NCBI GenBank assembly: GCA_027574665.1
Contig: CM050673.1
Coordinates: 7,487,420 to 7,551,419 of the forward strand
From: Rhynochetos jubatus
Lineage: Eukaryota; Chordata; Aves; Eurypygiformes; Rhynochetidae
Reading direction: 5' to 3'
Length of the DNA stretch: 64,000 nt
The notes under the pieces: generated by a model
What the model saw: the letters and a program-made list of their open reading frames with translations, nothing else
The model's database searches: none
What the model was told of the DNA's origin: nothing
Position numbers and translations under genes: made by a program
Shown: positions 1 to 14,700 of the stretch, in pieces
How positions within the stretch are numbered: position 1 is the first letter of the stretch
Layout: each line of letters begins with the position of its first letter

Positions 1-282
1 GCGCTCCCTCCCCCCAGCCTGTTGTATCCCATCCCCCTCCGCTGCACAGGCTGACTTCAGCTTCCTCCCACACCGGATCCAGCCAGGGCAAGTATTGATT
101 CCAGCATTTCCTCCATCCGTCACGGACTCCAACCAACGGGACCAGGGCTGCAGGGCCATCAGCCCGGCACCAGCTGCAGACCCTCCTCAGCTGCGCGTCC
201 CACCGCGGGCCAGCAGCCGGGGGCTCGCTCAAGCCCAGCCATGGCCTTCCTCCAGCCCCCAACATCCCCCCTGGCTCCTCAC

Positions 283-3200
283 CTTGACCAGTGGCCACTG
301 GTTGGGCTGGTTGAGGAGCTTGACGATGGCGGGGATGCCGTAGTTGAGCCGCACCGAGTTCTGTGCCATCTCGGCCTCGGGGTGCCGGCTGGTGAGGTGC
401 CGGAGAGCACAGACAGCCGGCTCGGTGATGTCCTCCTTGTCGCCGGCCCGCAGGATGGTGTGGATCAGGGCCTCCACCCCGTTCGACTGCGTCACCAGGG
501 TCTTGTTCTTGCTGTTGTTGCAGGTCAGGTTGGAGAGGGTGCCGGTGGCACACGTCAGCACGTTCACGTCGTCAGAGCTCAGCTGGTTCACCAGGATCTT
601 GAGGACACCGTCCAGGCCCTCCTGCGGGAGCGGGAGGTCAGATCAGCGCCCCCCCGCCCCGGCAGCTGGATCTGGGCTCAGCCCTGCGCCCATCCCGTGT
701 CTCTCACCCGGGCGTGGGGAGCCAGAGCTGCTCCCGCAGGATGGGCCGGACACCTGGCCTTGGAGAGGAGGAGCCCCCTCCCGCACGGACGGCTCCTGCC
801 ATCGCAGAGGGGATCCAGCCCCAGCCGTACTCCTCCTCCCAGACCTGCCAACCCCTCCCTTCGAGCCCCAGACTTGTGTGGCTGCCCTCACTGGAACTTG
901 CACCCCCCTTGCTGCAGACCCCGGCCCCCCATCCCAGCCCCATGCACCCCCCAGCTCTGCATGGGCCAGCAGTGGAGAGGCAGCGTTTGTGCCCCTCTTC
1001 CCCGTTCCCCCCCGCAGCCAAAGCTGCTTCTCCATGGTGCCAGCACGGCGTGAGCCACAGGCGCTCCCGACATGTGCAGCTTTGCTTAAGAGTTTAATGT
1101 CTCCAGCAGCTTTTCTGGGCTGAGAAGCACAAACAATGCGCCCGCCAGCGCTCCCCGAGCGGTCCCGGGGGACCCCGGTCCCGGCCACGCGGGCAGGCAG
1201 CCAGCAGCGGGGCAGGAAGGAGTTAAAGGAGCCACGGCCATGTCCCCCCCTCACCCCGCAGAGCCAGGGATGGTCCCACGCCAGCCCACATAGTTTCCAC
1301 ACTGCATCAGGCGCTAATCTGCCCGGAGAGGCGGCCCCCGCAGATGGGGAACGCATCAGCCAAGGGCTGGGGGGAGCCACCCCGGAGCAGAACTTGGGGT
1401 CACCGGCTGCCCCATGGGCACAACCGGCTCGGCAGCAGCTCCCTGGCCGGTCAAGGAGCCGAGCAGGTGGCCAGTGCCAGGATGAGCTGCCGGGGCACCC
1501 TCAGTCACAGCCCCGGTGATGCCCCGCTGAGCACGTGAGCCACTGCCGGTGGCCACGGCTGCCCCATGGGGACACGGCACGAGCGCTGGCAGCTGGCACG
1601 GGAAGGGCCGCAGGAAGTACACAGCCCCCAGCAACACCAGGCAAAGCCCTGGAGCAGTGGGGCTTGGGCACAGCCGGGCATGCCCTCACTCTGCCACAGC
1701 CCACAGCTCCCAGGGACTGGAAATGGCACAATCGCTTTGGATTCAGCTTGGCACTAGCAGCGGGCAAGGGGCAGCCCGGCAGCAGGTACAGAGGAGCCTC
1801 CGAAATGCGGAATTGAAGCATGACTCGGGGTCCCTGCAGACTCACCTGTTTGGTAGCCACATCAGAGAGGTTTCGCAGGGTCCAGAGACAGTTCTGGACC
1901 AGCCTGGGGCTGGAGCTGGTCAGGTGCTTGCCCAGGGCCTGCATGCCACCTGCCAGGGAAGGGGACACCGGCCCGTCAGTGAATACCCAACGCTGGCCCA
2001 GCAGAGAGGAGCAGGGACAGTGGGTGCAGCCCCATGGCTTAGTGGAGGCTAAACGCGGTGCGGGAAGGCCATTCCCGGCTGGCCAGTGGGCCGGATCCTG
2101 CCAGGCACAGTGCCAGGAGAGCACCTCAGCAGCCTTTCAGAGCAAGGGACCATAAGCAGGTGGTTTTACCTGCCTGTCTTGCACATCAGCTGTGAAAGGG
2201 CACCCTCAACACCACCCTGACACCCCCATCCTCCTCCTGTTTGATGCCAGCTCTGCCACAGCCCCACAGCCTCTCTTACCAGCCTCGACGATAGCGGGCT
2301 TGTTGCTGGGGCACACCGAGAGCACCTTGAGCACCCGGCTCGTGGTCCAGAGCAGCTTCTCATAGTTGTAGCTGCGCATGATCTGCACCAGGGCCTGGGG
2401 TCCTCCGTTGGCCAAAATAATCAGCTGCAAGACAGAAGGGCCAGGGATGCAAAGAGTGCTTTGGGTCACCCCTGCTGGGGCCATGCACCGCTGCCACCCC
2501 CGGCACTCCAGTCCTGCACACCGGGGTCCCTCACCCCACACCGCAGGCAGGATGGACAACAGCCCCCAGCCCAGCCAGCGTCAGAGCAAGTCCAGGGACC
2601 GAACCTCTGCATGAGGCCGGGATGACTCGTGCACAGGAGAAGAGGAGCAGCCAAAAGAACAAAGACAGAGGCATTGCCCGGAGCAGCATGGGGGGAGAAG
2701 CCCAGACAAGCCAATCTACCCCCCAGGCTGGGACAGTCTGCGCTGCCGGGGATGCTCTGCCTGCAAGAGGCCGGACACAGCAGTGTTGCAGACAGCACAA
2801 CTGCTCCGCTGCCAGGGATACACGGGCAGAGATGGTGGGAGCTCCCAGCCCTGCCTCCTGGGCTTCTATCCACAAGGAGCAAGGTTCGGGAACTGCCCCC
2901 CTCCCACAGGACCCGGCACGGCGGGGCAGGCCAGGATCCCCGGGCCCACCTTGCTCTCCTGGTTCCCGTAGGCGAGGAGCTGAAGGCAGTCGGTGGTGAT
3001 AGCCAGGAACTTGGGGTTGTTCTTGTTCAGCAGAGGAACCATCTTCTGCAGGCCGTCGGCCAGGCGCACAGCCATCTTGGCCCCTTCCTGGTAGAGCAGC
3101 AGGTTGTGCAGGGTGGTGATGGCGTAGAAGAGGACTGACTCGACCGGCGAGCTGCAGGCAGGCGGCATAGAGCCACGTCAGCGCGGGCAGCGGCCCCCGG

Positions 3201-5769
3201 GCTCACACAGCTGCCAGCCGGGCTCGCAGGGCTGTCCCCAGCCCCAGCTCCGACACAGCACCCTTCGGCAGGACCTAGTGGGCCATGGTCCCTGGGGAAG
3301 GGACACCCCCTCCTCGGGGACTGAGCATCAACATGGAAAAAGCAGTTTGGGGGACCACTCCCCTCCTCCTGCCACCACACAGGCTCCAAATGCAGCAAAC
3401 CTCTGGGGCTTTTGCAGGCTAAAAGGCAGCTCAAGGTCTCCCACTCCCTTGGTTTGGGGTCAGCAGGAGGAGGACCCACATCTAGGGGCAGCATGAGCCC
3501 TCCCCGCCCTCTGCCCCAGCCCGGCAGGGACCACTCAGCTCTGCCGTCCTCTCGGCATCCCCGTACCTCAGCATCCTGACAAGGGCTGGGATGCCGCCGG
3601 ACTTGAAGATGGAGAGCAGGCCCTCACGGTGGTGAGAGAGGTTGTGCAGGATGCTGGTGGTGCAGCGGGCTGTGTCCAGGTCGCTGGTGCTTTGCATGGT
3701 GCGGACCACGGCCGCCACGATCTGGGGGGACTGCATCAGGGCACGGCGCGACGCCTCCTTCTTGGAGAGCTGGTTGACAATCATGGCCGCTTTGCTGACA
3801 ACTACCTGGAGGGGAGGAGAGAAGCCGGTGGGTGGGAGGGGGTCCCACCGCTGTCCATCACAGCAGGGACCCCATGCATTGTGCTGGGCAGGGCGGCGCT
3901 GGAGCGGCAGTGCAGACAGGGATTGCTGTTTTTACTGGGATTCCCCCCAGTCTGTGATACTCCAAGGAGTTACGATGCTCCAGGAGCCATGCAGCAGTGG
4001 GCAGCGTTATGGTTGCGACCACGGAGCACAAACATGATGCAGGGATGGGCAGGGGGAGGGCACGGGAGGCCAGAGCACCAAGACCTGGCAAGAAGCACCC
4101 AGTGTCTGTGCAAGGCCAGGGCAGGAGAGCCGTGTCTGAGCAGCAAGGACGGGCTGTGAGGAGAGGTGTGTGGGCAGAGGGGGCCTTAGAGAGGCAACTG
4201 CAGAGCTTTGCCAAGAGAAAGGAGCCAGATGGCAGCGGTGGAGCCCTGCAGGGATGGGAGCCTGGCTGTGCACGCCTGGCAGCCGAAATCCCAGAGATAC
4301 GCAGGCAAACCACACTTCCTTACCGGGTCCTCATCGTTGAGCAGCTTGGTGAGCTCCGGGATGGCACGGGTGGCCAGCTCGGCATCATCCTGGTAGTTGA
4401 TGAGGTGCACAATGGCCGATTTCAGCATCTGGGAGGGCTCGGCCAGGCGCTGCACGTTGGTCTGCTGCCCCTCCAGCTGCGTGGTGATGAGCAGCGAGCG
4501 GTCCTCCACCGTCTCGGGGTACATGGCAGCCCGGACGCGCTGGGCCCGGGTCATGGCCAGCTGAGCCTCCATGTCGGCTGCGGGGGCAGATGGGGGAGGC
4601 AGCGTTAGGTTCTCTCCGAGGAGCGTTCCCAGTCCTGCTTTCCAATTTCAATTAGCTGAGCAAGAGCTTAGCGCAACGACACCGGCAACGTCAGCAGTCC
4701 CAGCACGTTCTGCAAGGGGCTGGTGCTTCAGAGCGTAAACAGACACGGCCGCGCAGAGATAAGACAACACTCCATTAGGCAGCGTGATTAGGCATTTGTC
4801 ACACAAGGCCCATTAATTAAAAAATTAAGGATATTTGCAACTTGGGAGCAGCTGGCACTGGGGATTAGAAGGACACGGGGGCCTTTCCCATCGAAGATGC
4901 TGGGAGAAGCGAGAGCCGAGGGGCAGAGACGCTGGAGCAGCCACGGCGCAGGGACAGCGTGGGACTTCGGGGGGCTCATCCCTCTCCATGGGGCTCTCCC
5001 TCCCCCAGGGAGCTGGCAATTAAACCTGCCACAGCCCAACGCTGACAGGGGAATGGTAGAGGAGAAAGGAGCAAACCAGCCCTTTTTTAAGTGACAAAGC
5101 TGGGGGAAGCATCTCCTTCTGCTCTGGGGGCTGCACCTCCGCCTGTTTCGCTCTCTCAGCAGCGGGAGATGACAGCCCGGCCAGTGGGGCTTTACGGCAC
5201 ACGCCAGCAGCTCTGCCAGGAGACACGGAGACAGGTTTCCCGAGCAGGCAGCAGAGCAGACGAGCCGATCCGTGGGCTGGGATCAGCTGTTCCTGTCTCA
5301 AGCCAACCCACCGGCGCGCTCGGATGCGTGTGCACAGCTCGGCACCAGCGCTGGCTGGCTGCACGCCGCCCCTATGCCATGGCCTCTCAGCGTAGGGAAG
5401 GAGGACAGGAAGGAGCATATTTTAGGCAGCACCAGCTCCTGGGGTGTGGAAGGCAGAGTGGAGGAGCGCCCAGAAGGCTTGTGGAGGAGGCAGAGGAAGG
5501 CAGGAGCCAAGCTCAGGGACATGCCCGGCCCCGCAGCCCCTACCTTGCGCTTGGCTCTGGCCCTGGCTCCCTCCCTGGCAGTAGCTGGTGGTGGTCGTCT
5601 TCTTGATGGTGTACTGCTTCCCGTAGACCTCGTCATCGTCCCCGAGGCACTTGCTGCTGACAGAGGGCACCTGGGTGTTGACGCCAGAGTGGATGCCCGA
5701 GTCGTAGGTGTAGGTTTGCTGCCACTCCGTCACCTTGATCGGCTGCTCCATCATGTTCATCACCTCCAT
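283..5769 (-). CDS. JUP: Junction plakoglobin (gamma-catenin), 5' part; 3' end beyond left edge
   Basis: Armadillo-repeat plaque protein of desmosomes and adherens junctions that links cadherin tails to alpha-catenin or desmoplakin. Coding exons, 5' to 3' on the minus strand: 5776–5544 (ATG at 5769), 4577–4324, 3805–3567, 3151–2950, 2424–2280, 1949–1846, 621–283. Each has AG/GT borders, and together they give 503 in-frame residues ending at a Val-Lys before the donor at 282. Residues 22–29 read YDSGIHSG, the beta-catenin-type phosphodegron. The alpha-catenin-binding stretch follows, with [20 protein letters not shown] easy to recognise, then armadillo repeats from about residue 130. Human JUP is about 745 residues, so roughly a third (the last repeats and C-terminal tail) is missing off the left edge. 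JUP rather than CTNNB1 is indicated by [18 protein letters not shown] and by the flanking gene order. Confidence 0.97.
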
Positions 5770-5776
5770 GGCTGCT

Positions 5777-8700
5777 CTGTGGGGCAGGGAGGGGAGAAGT
5801 GACGCCTCTGGCAGAGCCCACGGCACCCTCCTGCACCAAACGGCGTGGCAGACCCTGGCGCGGCGCACGAGTAGATGGAGCAGATGGCTATCTGCCCTCC
5901 TCCCCCCACCGTGAGATGAAAGGCGGCAGCGGGATGACGAACCCACAGCTCAGCACTCTGCTGCTCGTGTTCAGACACGAACCACGGCCGGCGCAGACCG
6001 CGCACGGCTGGCTGAGCCGTCAGCACCGCGATGCCGAGTCTCACCGCCTCGGCGGGGAAGGTGTCAGCAGGCTCTGCCTGGCGCAGAGGGACCCCACAGC
6101 CAGCGCCCCCCTGCTCCAGCCCCCCCCCCCCCACTGCCCATGGGCTTTTTAAAGACTTGTTTCCAGAGACAGGACCTGGCAGAGAGCTGGGCAGAGCCAC
6201 AGGGCTGGAGCTCCAGGAATAAAAGGAACCTTTTTAGAAGCCCTCTGGGACACTCCTAAAGCACCTAAAAATAACCAGGCAAAGCCACCGGCTCAGATGT
6301 CCCGTGGGTGCTCAGCACCACAAGCACCCAGTGTGTGGGCCGGGTGCTCCCCGTGCCGTGCCAAGCACCGCACCGGGACAGGGCAGCCCAACGCATCCCA
6401 AAACTCAGGGCAAACCAGCCAAGGCCGCTTCCGAGCAGGGCTGGGTTTCCCTCATCTTTAATTTGGGGATGCAGAGGGAGGGAGGATGGCTCATGGATTA
6501 ACCCCTGAGCTCATCGGGGCAGGCAGACGCTGCAGGGCCGTGAGTCACCAGCCCCACCAGCAGAGCCAGGAGGGCAGGGGTGGAGGCGGGATGGAGGCTG
6601 GCAGGCAGGGATGGAGGTGGGCAGGGATGGAGGCATCCCAGCAGCACCCAGTCAGCCCCGCTGGGGCTGACCCACCAACTGGGCACCCACTGGGATTCCT
6701 GCCCCTTCCTTCGGCCTCAGCCGTGTGGGATGAGTGGGGATGAGTCAGAGTTTCAGAGGCGATAAGAGGCAAAGGGAGCAGCAGCCGCCCGGCCCAGCAG
6801 CAACCACACTTCCCAACAGATCCCTAATTACCACCTCTAACAGCACCGACTCATGCACGAAGCTGGACCAGGGCAGCCACGAGCCCCTGGCTCCGCTCCA
6901 GCCACCGGCACAGCTCAGGGCTCACCGGGACCAGCTGGGCTGGTGCAGCAACCTCGGGCCCCAGCACCCTCCTTGGGGGAGCAGAGGGAGACGAGCCCCC
7001 CACCATGCTGGTGGCTGAGTCAGGGCGTCGGGTGGCGGCCGAGGACGCGGCTGGAGCGGGGCGGCCTGGCAGGGCACGGCACGCACAGGCTTGGCGCGGC
7101 TTGCCCCAGCGCTGCCGGCTGTTCCCAAGATCCGCCGAGCCCTTGCCACGCTCACCGGGAAAGATCCCAGCCTGGGTACAAACGTTCCATCCCAGGGAGC
7201 AGTGGCTGGGCAGGGGGCAGGAGCCCTGCCATGCTCCCATCATCCCAGTTGGATGCATCCCTCATCCCATATCCCACCCCAGGCACCTTCCCGGAGCTGC
7301 TGAAGGACGCTGTTCCTGTCAATTCCATATTTTTTGGGCTGTCAAGCAGCAATCCACAGACGAAGCGCTGCTCCAGCTTTAATGGGATGTGCACGATGCA
7401 TATTTATAAGGCAGCGAGAGACGGACCCGCTAACGGAGCCCAGCTGGGACGGATCATTCCCACGGCAGGGCAGGAGCTGGGCTTTCCGCGTGACGCACGG
7501 TGCTGGGGCGAGCCCGGCGCCGCTCCCCACCCCATGCCAGAGTAGGGTTTGGTTGGGAGAGCCCCGGTGCTGAGCCATGGGTGTCACAGCGTGAAAGCTG
7601 CCCCCTTCCCCCCCCTTCACGTATTTATGAGCTGTGGCACTGGGGAGCGAGTCCTCCCGGCTGGGTCACCACGGCCAGGGCAGCAGAGCTTCCAAAGCGT
7701 GTCAGGAAGCCAGAGGAAAGGAATGCCAAGCGTGACTTCCCTCCCACAGACCGGACTCATCCCCCCAGCCCTGCCCGGGCTCGCACACCCGTGGGAGCAG
7801 AGCAGAGGGTGAGGGGTCTGCCCGGAGCACGGCGGGCAGGGGAGCGCTCATCCGGCACCAGCAGCAACGGTCCCGGTGGTGCAGGAGCTGGCACAAGCCA
7901 TGGCACATCCCAACCAGGAGCCGGCACGCAGAGCCCCGGCAGTGGGACTGGGGCTGGAGGGACCCCCACACTCCCAGGCTGGCACTGGAGAGCTGCCCTG
8001 GACAGGGTGGGCAAGGGGAGAGCAGAGAGCAGGAAAGCTTTTTGCACTACAGAGGGGGCATAAGGACCCAGACACCCACCCCAGCTGGGGCAGGACCCCC
8101 CAAGCAGCACTGAGCTGGAGCTGGCAGGAGGAGCTAGCGACCATCGGTGACTGGTGACAATTTACAGGCCTTGGACAGGCACTTACAGCTTCAAACCTCT
8201 GTGAGTTCAGCTCAGACACCGTCTTCTTAGACAGCCCTGCATTATGCATGAGCCACCCCCCTCCCACCCCCTCTGTCTGGACCCCAGAGACATCAAAAGA
8301 CTCCTCGGAGCCCAGACACAAGCTGAGGTGATGGGCTCCAGCCAAGCTCCAGGCAGGAGAGTGGGTCTGAGCTAATGAGCCCCGTGTCAGACCTGTCTGA
8401 GCAGGGGCAGAGGGACCACCGGGACAGGCTTGGGGACTCTCCATCCCCAGGACTCCCCCAGAAGGGACCATAGGCAGGGTGATGCTCCAGGGGAGGGATG
8501 GGGCTGTGTTTAACAGGGAGTCTATGGGGTCACCGTCAGCAGGAACCATTCACCAGCGATGCTTTTGGTGAGGAAGAGCCGCAGGGGGGGCAGGACCCCC
8601 ACCATCCCCAGGAAGCAGCAGAGAGGAGGGTAAAGCCAGGGGTATTTAGGGCACATATAGAAAATACCTGCCCTAGAGGGGTCAGCATGGGGACACTTGG

Positions 8701-11700
8701 GTGGGCTCCAGCCCCTGACCAGGCCTGTGGATCAGACAATTGCTGTGGAGCCCAGCCCTTATCCCCCTCCCACTGGGCTGTTGTTAACCACAACAGTACT
8801 ACCTGCGCAGAGCTGGGACACCCCCCGGGAAACAGGACTCATTCCTGGGAACCCCCCAGGAAACTGAGGCAGATGTGGGGGACCCCACAGAGGGCACAGC
8901 AGGCTTGGGGGAGCACCTCCAAGGGCCCCATGTGGGACATGGGGCTGGCAGGGGCTTCAGTCACCCCCCTCCCACGCAGCAGAGAGCCAGGAGAAGGTTA
9001 ATCCCTCTCCCACCACTTCCCAGAGCCAGGAATGCCGGGGAAGAAGGAAGCTCCCGCAGCTGTGAGGCACCAGCCAGCAGCTCATCCGCCCCCAGAGCCA
9101 TTTGATCAGCATCCAGGCGGCATGGCCCCCCCCAGACACCGTCTGCGGAGGAAGTCTCCAGCAAACACCAGCCCTGGGCCTGACCAGCCCTTCCCTCCGG
9201 CTGCGGAGAGAAGCCTTCGGCCTCACGCAGGACAGACGGACAGCCAGCCAAGCTGCCCAAAACAGCAGCAGGGGCCACGAACGCTGCTTCATGCAAGAAA
9301 GTTACTGCCCAGGAACTCCTTGGGGGGCAGCATCCATGACCCCCAACGAGGAGTCACCCCTAAGTGAGCAGGCAGGGGGGCACAGAGCACCCCCACACCC
9401 CAAGTCCCAGGCGGGGGCTGCACAGGAGCAGGAACCAGGACCCGGGGTGCAGCTCCATCCAGCCCCCGTCGCCACGTAGAGCGAGGGGGGGATGCCCGGC
9501 CCAGGGGGGACACCCGGCCGAGCCCCACCCTTGCTCACATCCTTCCCAGCCCTGCCAGGAGCAGCGGTGCTGGAGGCGCCCCCACTCCAGAGCCACACGG
9601 AGCCAGGGGTGAGCTCAGCTGCAGGAAGCCTGCGAGCGATCCTAATTAGTCACTTAGGCTTTTAAGAAAAGGAAAGCGGCAGTCAAGGCAATTCAACAGA
9701 TACAATGCGAGAAAAGACTATTTTAGAAGCACTTACGCTACACACAAGCCATCTCCGGTCTCCCCCCTCCTCCTGGAGAATCCAGAGGGTTGGAGAAGCT
9801 CAGACAGCAAGGCTGGGGGAGAGCAGCCCGACGAGGGCACCCGGGGGTCAGCACACCCCGACGTCACCCCACTGCCCTGCCCAGAGGCACCCGGGAGCGA
9901 CACGGTTTCGCCGGCGGCTAACGAAGCTGGGGCAGCCGCTAACGAAGCTCCCGCAGATGCTGCCACAGACCCAGCGCCGTACAAAAGCTTCCGTGGTTTT
10001 GAAGAGGATCCCTCGCAGGAACACGCAGCGGGAGGAGGCAGAGAAAGGAGCTTTTCAAGACCTCACCAGCATCAATGGGAAACGCTGGAGTCAGATCCCG
10101 GCTACCACGAGCCCTTTCAATGGGGCTTTACAGTGAAGATAAGTGGAAGAATTCAAAGGGGAACGACAGCAGCTTCAAGTTTAATGAGGAGGAGACGGGC
10201 AACCCGGTTCTCGTTAGACAGCAGGCTGTAACAGCGCGAGGCCCCCCCGGCCCTGCACACAAAGGAGCCGATGGCCTTTGTCCACTGGTTCTGGCATGAC
10301 CGGAGTGGCTCCCAACCACCCCACCAGCTCTGACAACTTTGGGTCACTCAGGGAGGGCACTGAGGGGTGCGAGAGCCGCTGTTCACACCCAGCTCCCTCG
10401 CTGGAGGGGGCTCTGACACCCCATTTATGTTCCAGCTGCTCCTGGTGAGGTTCAGTCTGCGCTGCCGAGCGCCCCAGCAAAGCCCCCCTGCTCCCACTAT
10501 TCAGGCAGCACTGGGGGCGTCACATCCACCTCCGCCACGACCCGCTCCGTGGATGCTCTCCATCAAAGCAGAGCACGTTCCCAAGCCTCTGGAAACGCCT
10601 CACCTTCACCCGAATTAACAGCTACTGACAGCTCCAGCACACGCCAAGTCCAGGCTGTAATAGTTTGGCACTTCACATCCCAAAATGACAAGGTATTACC
10701 CATCAAGCGTTCTCCCGCTGCGAGAGCACGCACAATGCCGGGCGTGACACCCACCCTCACGCAGCACACTGAGGAGGGGGCTGAGCCCTCGCAGGGGGCA
10801 CCACGGACCCAGGGAATTGCTGGGTAACTGGGGCTCGTGCAAGAGCTGTGCCAAAGCACTGTCCACCAAACCACAGCTGGGACTTCCCTGGGGAGCCCTG
10901 CTGCCCCCACCATGCTCTGCCACAGCCCTGGCTCACCCACCATTACCTCTCTGCCCCACATGCATGGCACTGCTGGGCACCAGCACTGTCTGGCACCGCT
11001 GGTGTGCCCTGATCTGGGGGCAGCTCCCTCTCATACAGCTCCAGTGCCATGTCTGGCTGGCCCTGTCCGCACAGAGCAAGTCCCACGGCAGGTCCCAGCC
11101 CAGGGAGGGGGTTAGCAGGGACATTCACGCACCAAAGACCCATCGTGGGGTCTCTGGCAGAGCATCTCCCCTCCCCACATCCTGCTTGCTGGCACAGACC
11201 ATCCAGAGACCCGTGGAGACAATGGGACTGGGAGGACCCACATGGGCACATCCCCCCCTTGATAGAAGTTTGCTGATCCCATGAGAAACTGCTGGGAAAG
11301 ATGGGAACTCGCCACTTGTCCATGGAAAGAAGAACGGGCATGATGCAATTAATCACAATAGCTCCATCTGGATAAGAAAAAAATCATCATTATTTTGTTT
11401 TAAAGAGCACAAAGAACAACTTGTCCTTTAAGAACATGATAATTACAGGCTTTAAATTTAGGCTTTGAGGCTCGCAGGCTGTTCCCAGCTCCAGTCACGG
11501 TGCCCAGAAACACGGGATTTTGCCACCCGGCCCTGCTGCCGCCAGCGGAGCCGAGGCAGCGGGGAGGGACGCAGGGCTGCCGAGCCCCAGCTTCATTTCT
11601 CCATCCAATTGCATTACATCTGTAAAGTTCAGACGCTTCACAAGAAATTATCACCAACACCCGTCAGCACCCGGCCTGTCGGAGCAAGTTAATGATTTGT

Positions 11701-14700
11701 CACCAGGGCTCTGCCTGCGCGTCGCAGCGATTACGGCAGGGTTCCTTACAGCAGCCAAAGGTCTCTTCCCTCCCCAGCAAAGCACACACACTTTATCCAG
11801 CCATCCAACCCCCAAAACCACGCGGCACCGCGGCGTATCCCACACCACGGGGTCTGGGTCTCCGGCACCGCAGCTGCTCACTCGCCTTCACCAACTCCCA
11901 TGGGTTTATCACCGAGCATCCCATTTCCACCCAGCTACCAGCTCGTGCTCAGGGTGCTGGAGGGAGCCGGAGGACTCCCTCGGTTCAAACAAGAGCAGAC
12001 GTCAAGCCCCGTCATCCGCAGCACGAGGCTCCTGCCCTGTTTCCAAAGCGATTCCGGAGCCGAGCAACCGAGGTGTGTTGAAATGCCCCTGGGCCTGTCA
12101 GCAGCCACAGCAAAACCCATCAGGGGTGGTATATTTAGAAGGGTATTTCAAACCTCTGCCTAATTAGAAACATCTTCATCTGCCCCCGCAGCCGTCAACG
12201 AGCCGTGTGGCATTCCCGCGCCTGGCGTGGGAAGCGGAGGGGGCAAGGAGCTCTGCCCATGGAGGCACCTGGGCACGGGAGCCTGTGTGGCTCCAGAGCC
12301 ATCCCAGTTTGAGCAGAAACAGAGTGTTGAGCTGCTTAGGCCAAGTTTTAAGGCTTCTTTGGAGAGGGAGTACCTGCACCTTCACACCCCCACCACCCTC
12401 CGCTGCTTTGCCAAACCGCATCTGTGGGGAAGGGGGTAAAACCAGCCCCCCCGAAGCAGAGATCGCTGCAGCGACTCAAGGCAACGATGCAGCCTTGGTG
12501 TCATCATCCCAACTGCTTCCATCGGCACAGACCGACCTGTGACACCCCACGGTCTCATGGGGCTGACAGCCACCACCCGAGCCCCCGCTCTGGGTGACAG
12601 TGGGTGCCCCACACCCTGCAGCAGGGCCTGTCTGGGTGGGAAAGCACCAGCTGAAATCACAGCAAGAGCTACAGTCCAAGGTAGACTTGCATTGTCTTAA
12701 CAGAAATTAAAGTTCTTTTTAACATCTGCTAATTAGACACCAGCCTAATTTAAACCTTCCAGACTAGCACAAGCCTCGGTACAGATGCTGCAATTAACGT
12801 GTCTCAAGTTCTCTGCAAAGAGCCTCGGCTCCCCCAGCCTGCAAAGCGGGGGCCCAGGGCAGCTCCGCTCCCCAAGGCTCTGCCATCTGCGAGCGGCAGC
12901 GGGCCCGGCAGCAGCTCCGTCTTCAACCCGGAGATCTGGAAGTGCGATAAAAAGCCAAATCCCATCAAGTGCTCCCACACCAAACCACAGCCTGGAAGGG
13001 AAGCCACTGTCACCGGAACGGCTTCAGTGCCTGCCCCAGCTGCTGGAGCAGATTAAGGATTTCAGGTGGGGAAACAAAGGGGAGAGTTAATGGGATTAGG
13101 ACAGCACTGAACAGTACACTGGGACCAGCGGGCAAATTCTCCAAGGCTCCATGAGCCGCCTGCACCACCAAGGTGGTGGAGGCTCGGGGCACAGGGACAG
13201 TGCAGGGCGCTTGCACGCCCCAGCGGACCCCACCGGGGATGCACACGCTTCCTGAGCTGGCAAGGACGCACGACATCGCCCAGACAATAGACTGTAAACT
13301 CCATTGTCTGGAAGGGAGGGCCCTGCCGCACTCCCCGCCCAGCACCCTGCGAGCCCCCAGAGTCCTGGGGACCCATGCCTCCCCCAGCACCCATGCAGGA
13401 GATAGCTCTGGAGGGGAAAACACCGCTCAGCCATTGATGCCAGGAGGTCTGTGCCTTCCCATCCCAATGGCCAACTTGTGTAAGCCAAATTAGCAGTAAA
13501 ATAGGTTTTTCATGACACTTTATGGAAATCCTCCAAAGCAATGAACAATTACAGGCTTCAGACCTGCAGACGGTTTCACTGGGTCCCCTGCACCCTTCCA
13601 GATGACTCTGATAAAACACCACCAAGGGCACAGGAGGGAAACTTCAAAATCTCCCCAGCCCTGTTACCAGCCAGGCCCTACACCCACTGTCCCCGAGAGC
13701 GGGGCCGGGAGCAGACCCCACAGGCACCAAACCGGCCACAGATGCCAAGGACAGCCCTGAACGAATGCCCCCGGCACCGTGCCAGCCCCGTCCCCGCGGC
13801 AGCTGGCAGGGAGACACTTCGCCCCCGGCTCCCTGACGGCAGACGGATGCGAGACCGCCGGGTGTCAGGGCTGGCAAGCAGCACCAGTGCCAAAACCAGC
13901 ACGACGTGGGCTGGAGCAGGAGGTGCAGCACCCACGGGAGCCAGACCCAGCTGGGTCCCAGGGGTGTCCCTGACCCCCACTATCATTCCAGCACAAGAGA
14001 TGACAGCGAACATCGCCCCAGACACAGGGCTCGCCCAGGCACCCCAACAGCGCCGTGGGAAAGCCGGGGATGCAGGGATGCTGCTGCCTGGCCGGAGTGG
14101 GTGCAGGCTGCTGCCTTCACACCCGTGTGGATGTGACAGCGACACGGGTCACCCGTGACTGTCCCCAGCTGGCGGCCGTGCCCTCCCGACAAGCGTTCAC
14201 GCTCCTCTCGCGGCACAAACGTCTCTCCAAGTTGCTCATACGACAGCCTACATTTTCCTTCTCCGGGCAACTCCCAGCAACGTTTCAGCATTATCCTTTC
14301 ATCTGTGCTGTAAACCTGATTAATTAAGCTAATCACTCAGCTAACACAATTAGAGCGCTCTCTCCAAACGCCTGACAAAAAGCCGAGTTTCGCTCCCCCC
14401 AGGTTTCCCTGCACGGGTATCCGCTGTCAGCCTCTTGCGGGGGTTCAACTGGGACCCCCCACCCCTTCCCCGCCGAGCCCCATCCTGCAGCAGAGCCCAA
14501 ACACGGCGGGGCCACCCCAAGTCCCACCCGGACCCCGGGAAATCCACACACCTGCCCCGGGAAAAGCCCTTCGCGGTGCCGGCTGCAGGCGCGGGGCAGC
14601 CCCCGGCAGCGCCCAGAGCCCCCGGTGCGGCCTCGAGCGGGCGCCCAGGCGTGACTCACGGTGCGCGGGCCGCGGCACCGAGCAGCCGCGGTTTACGTAA

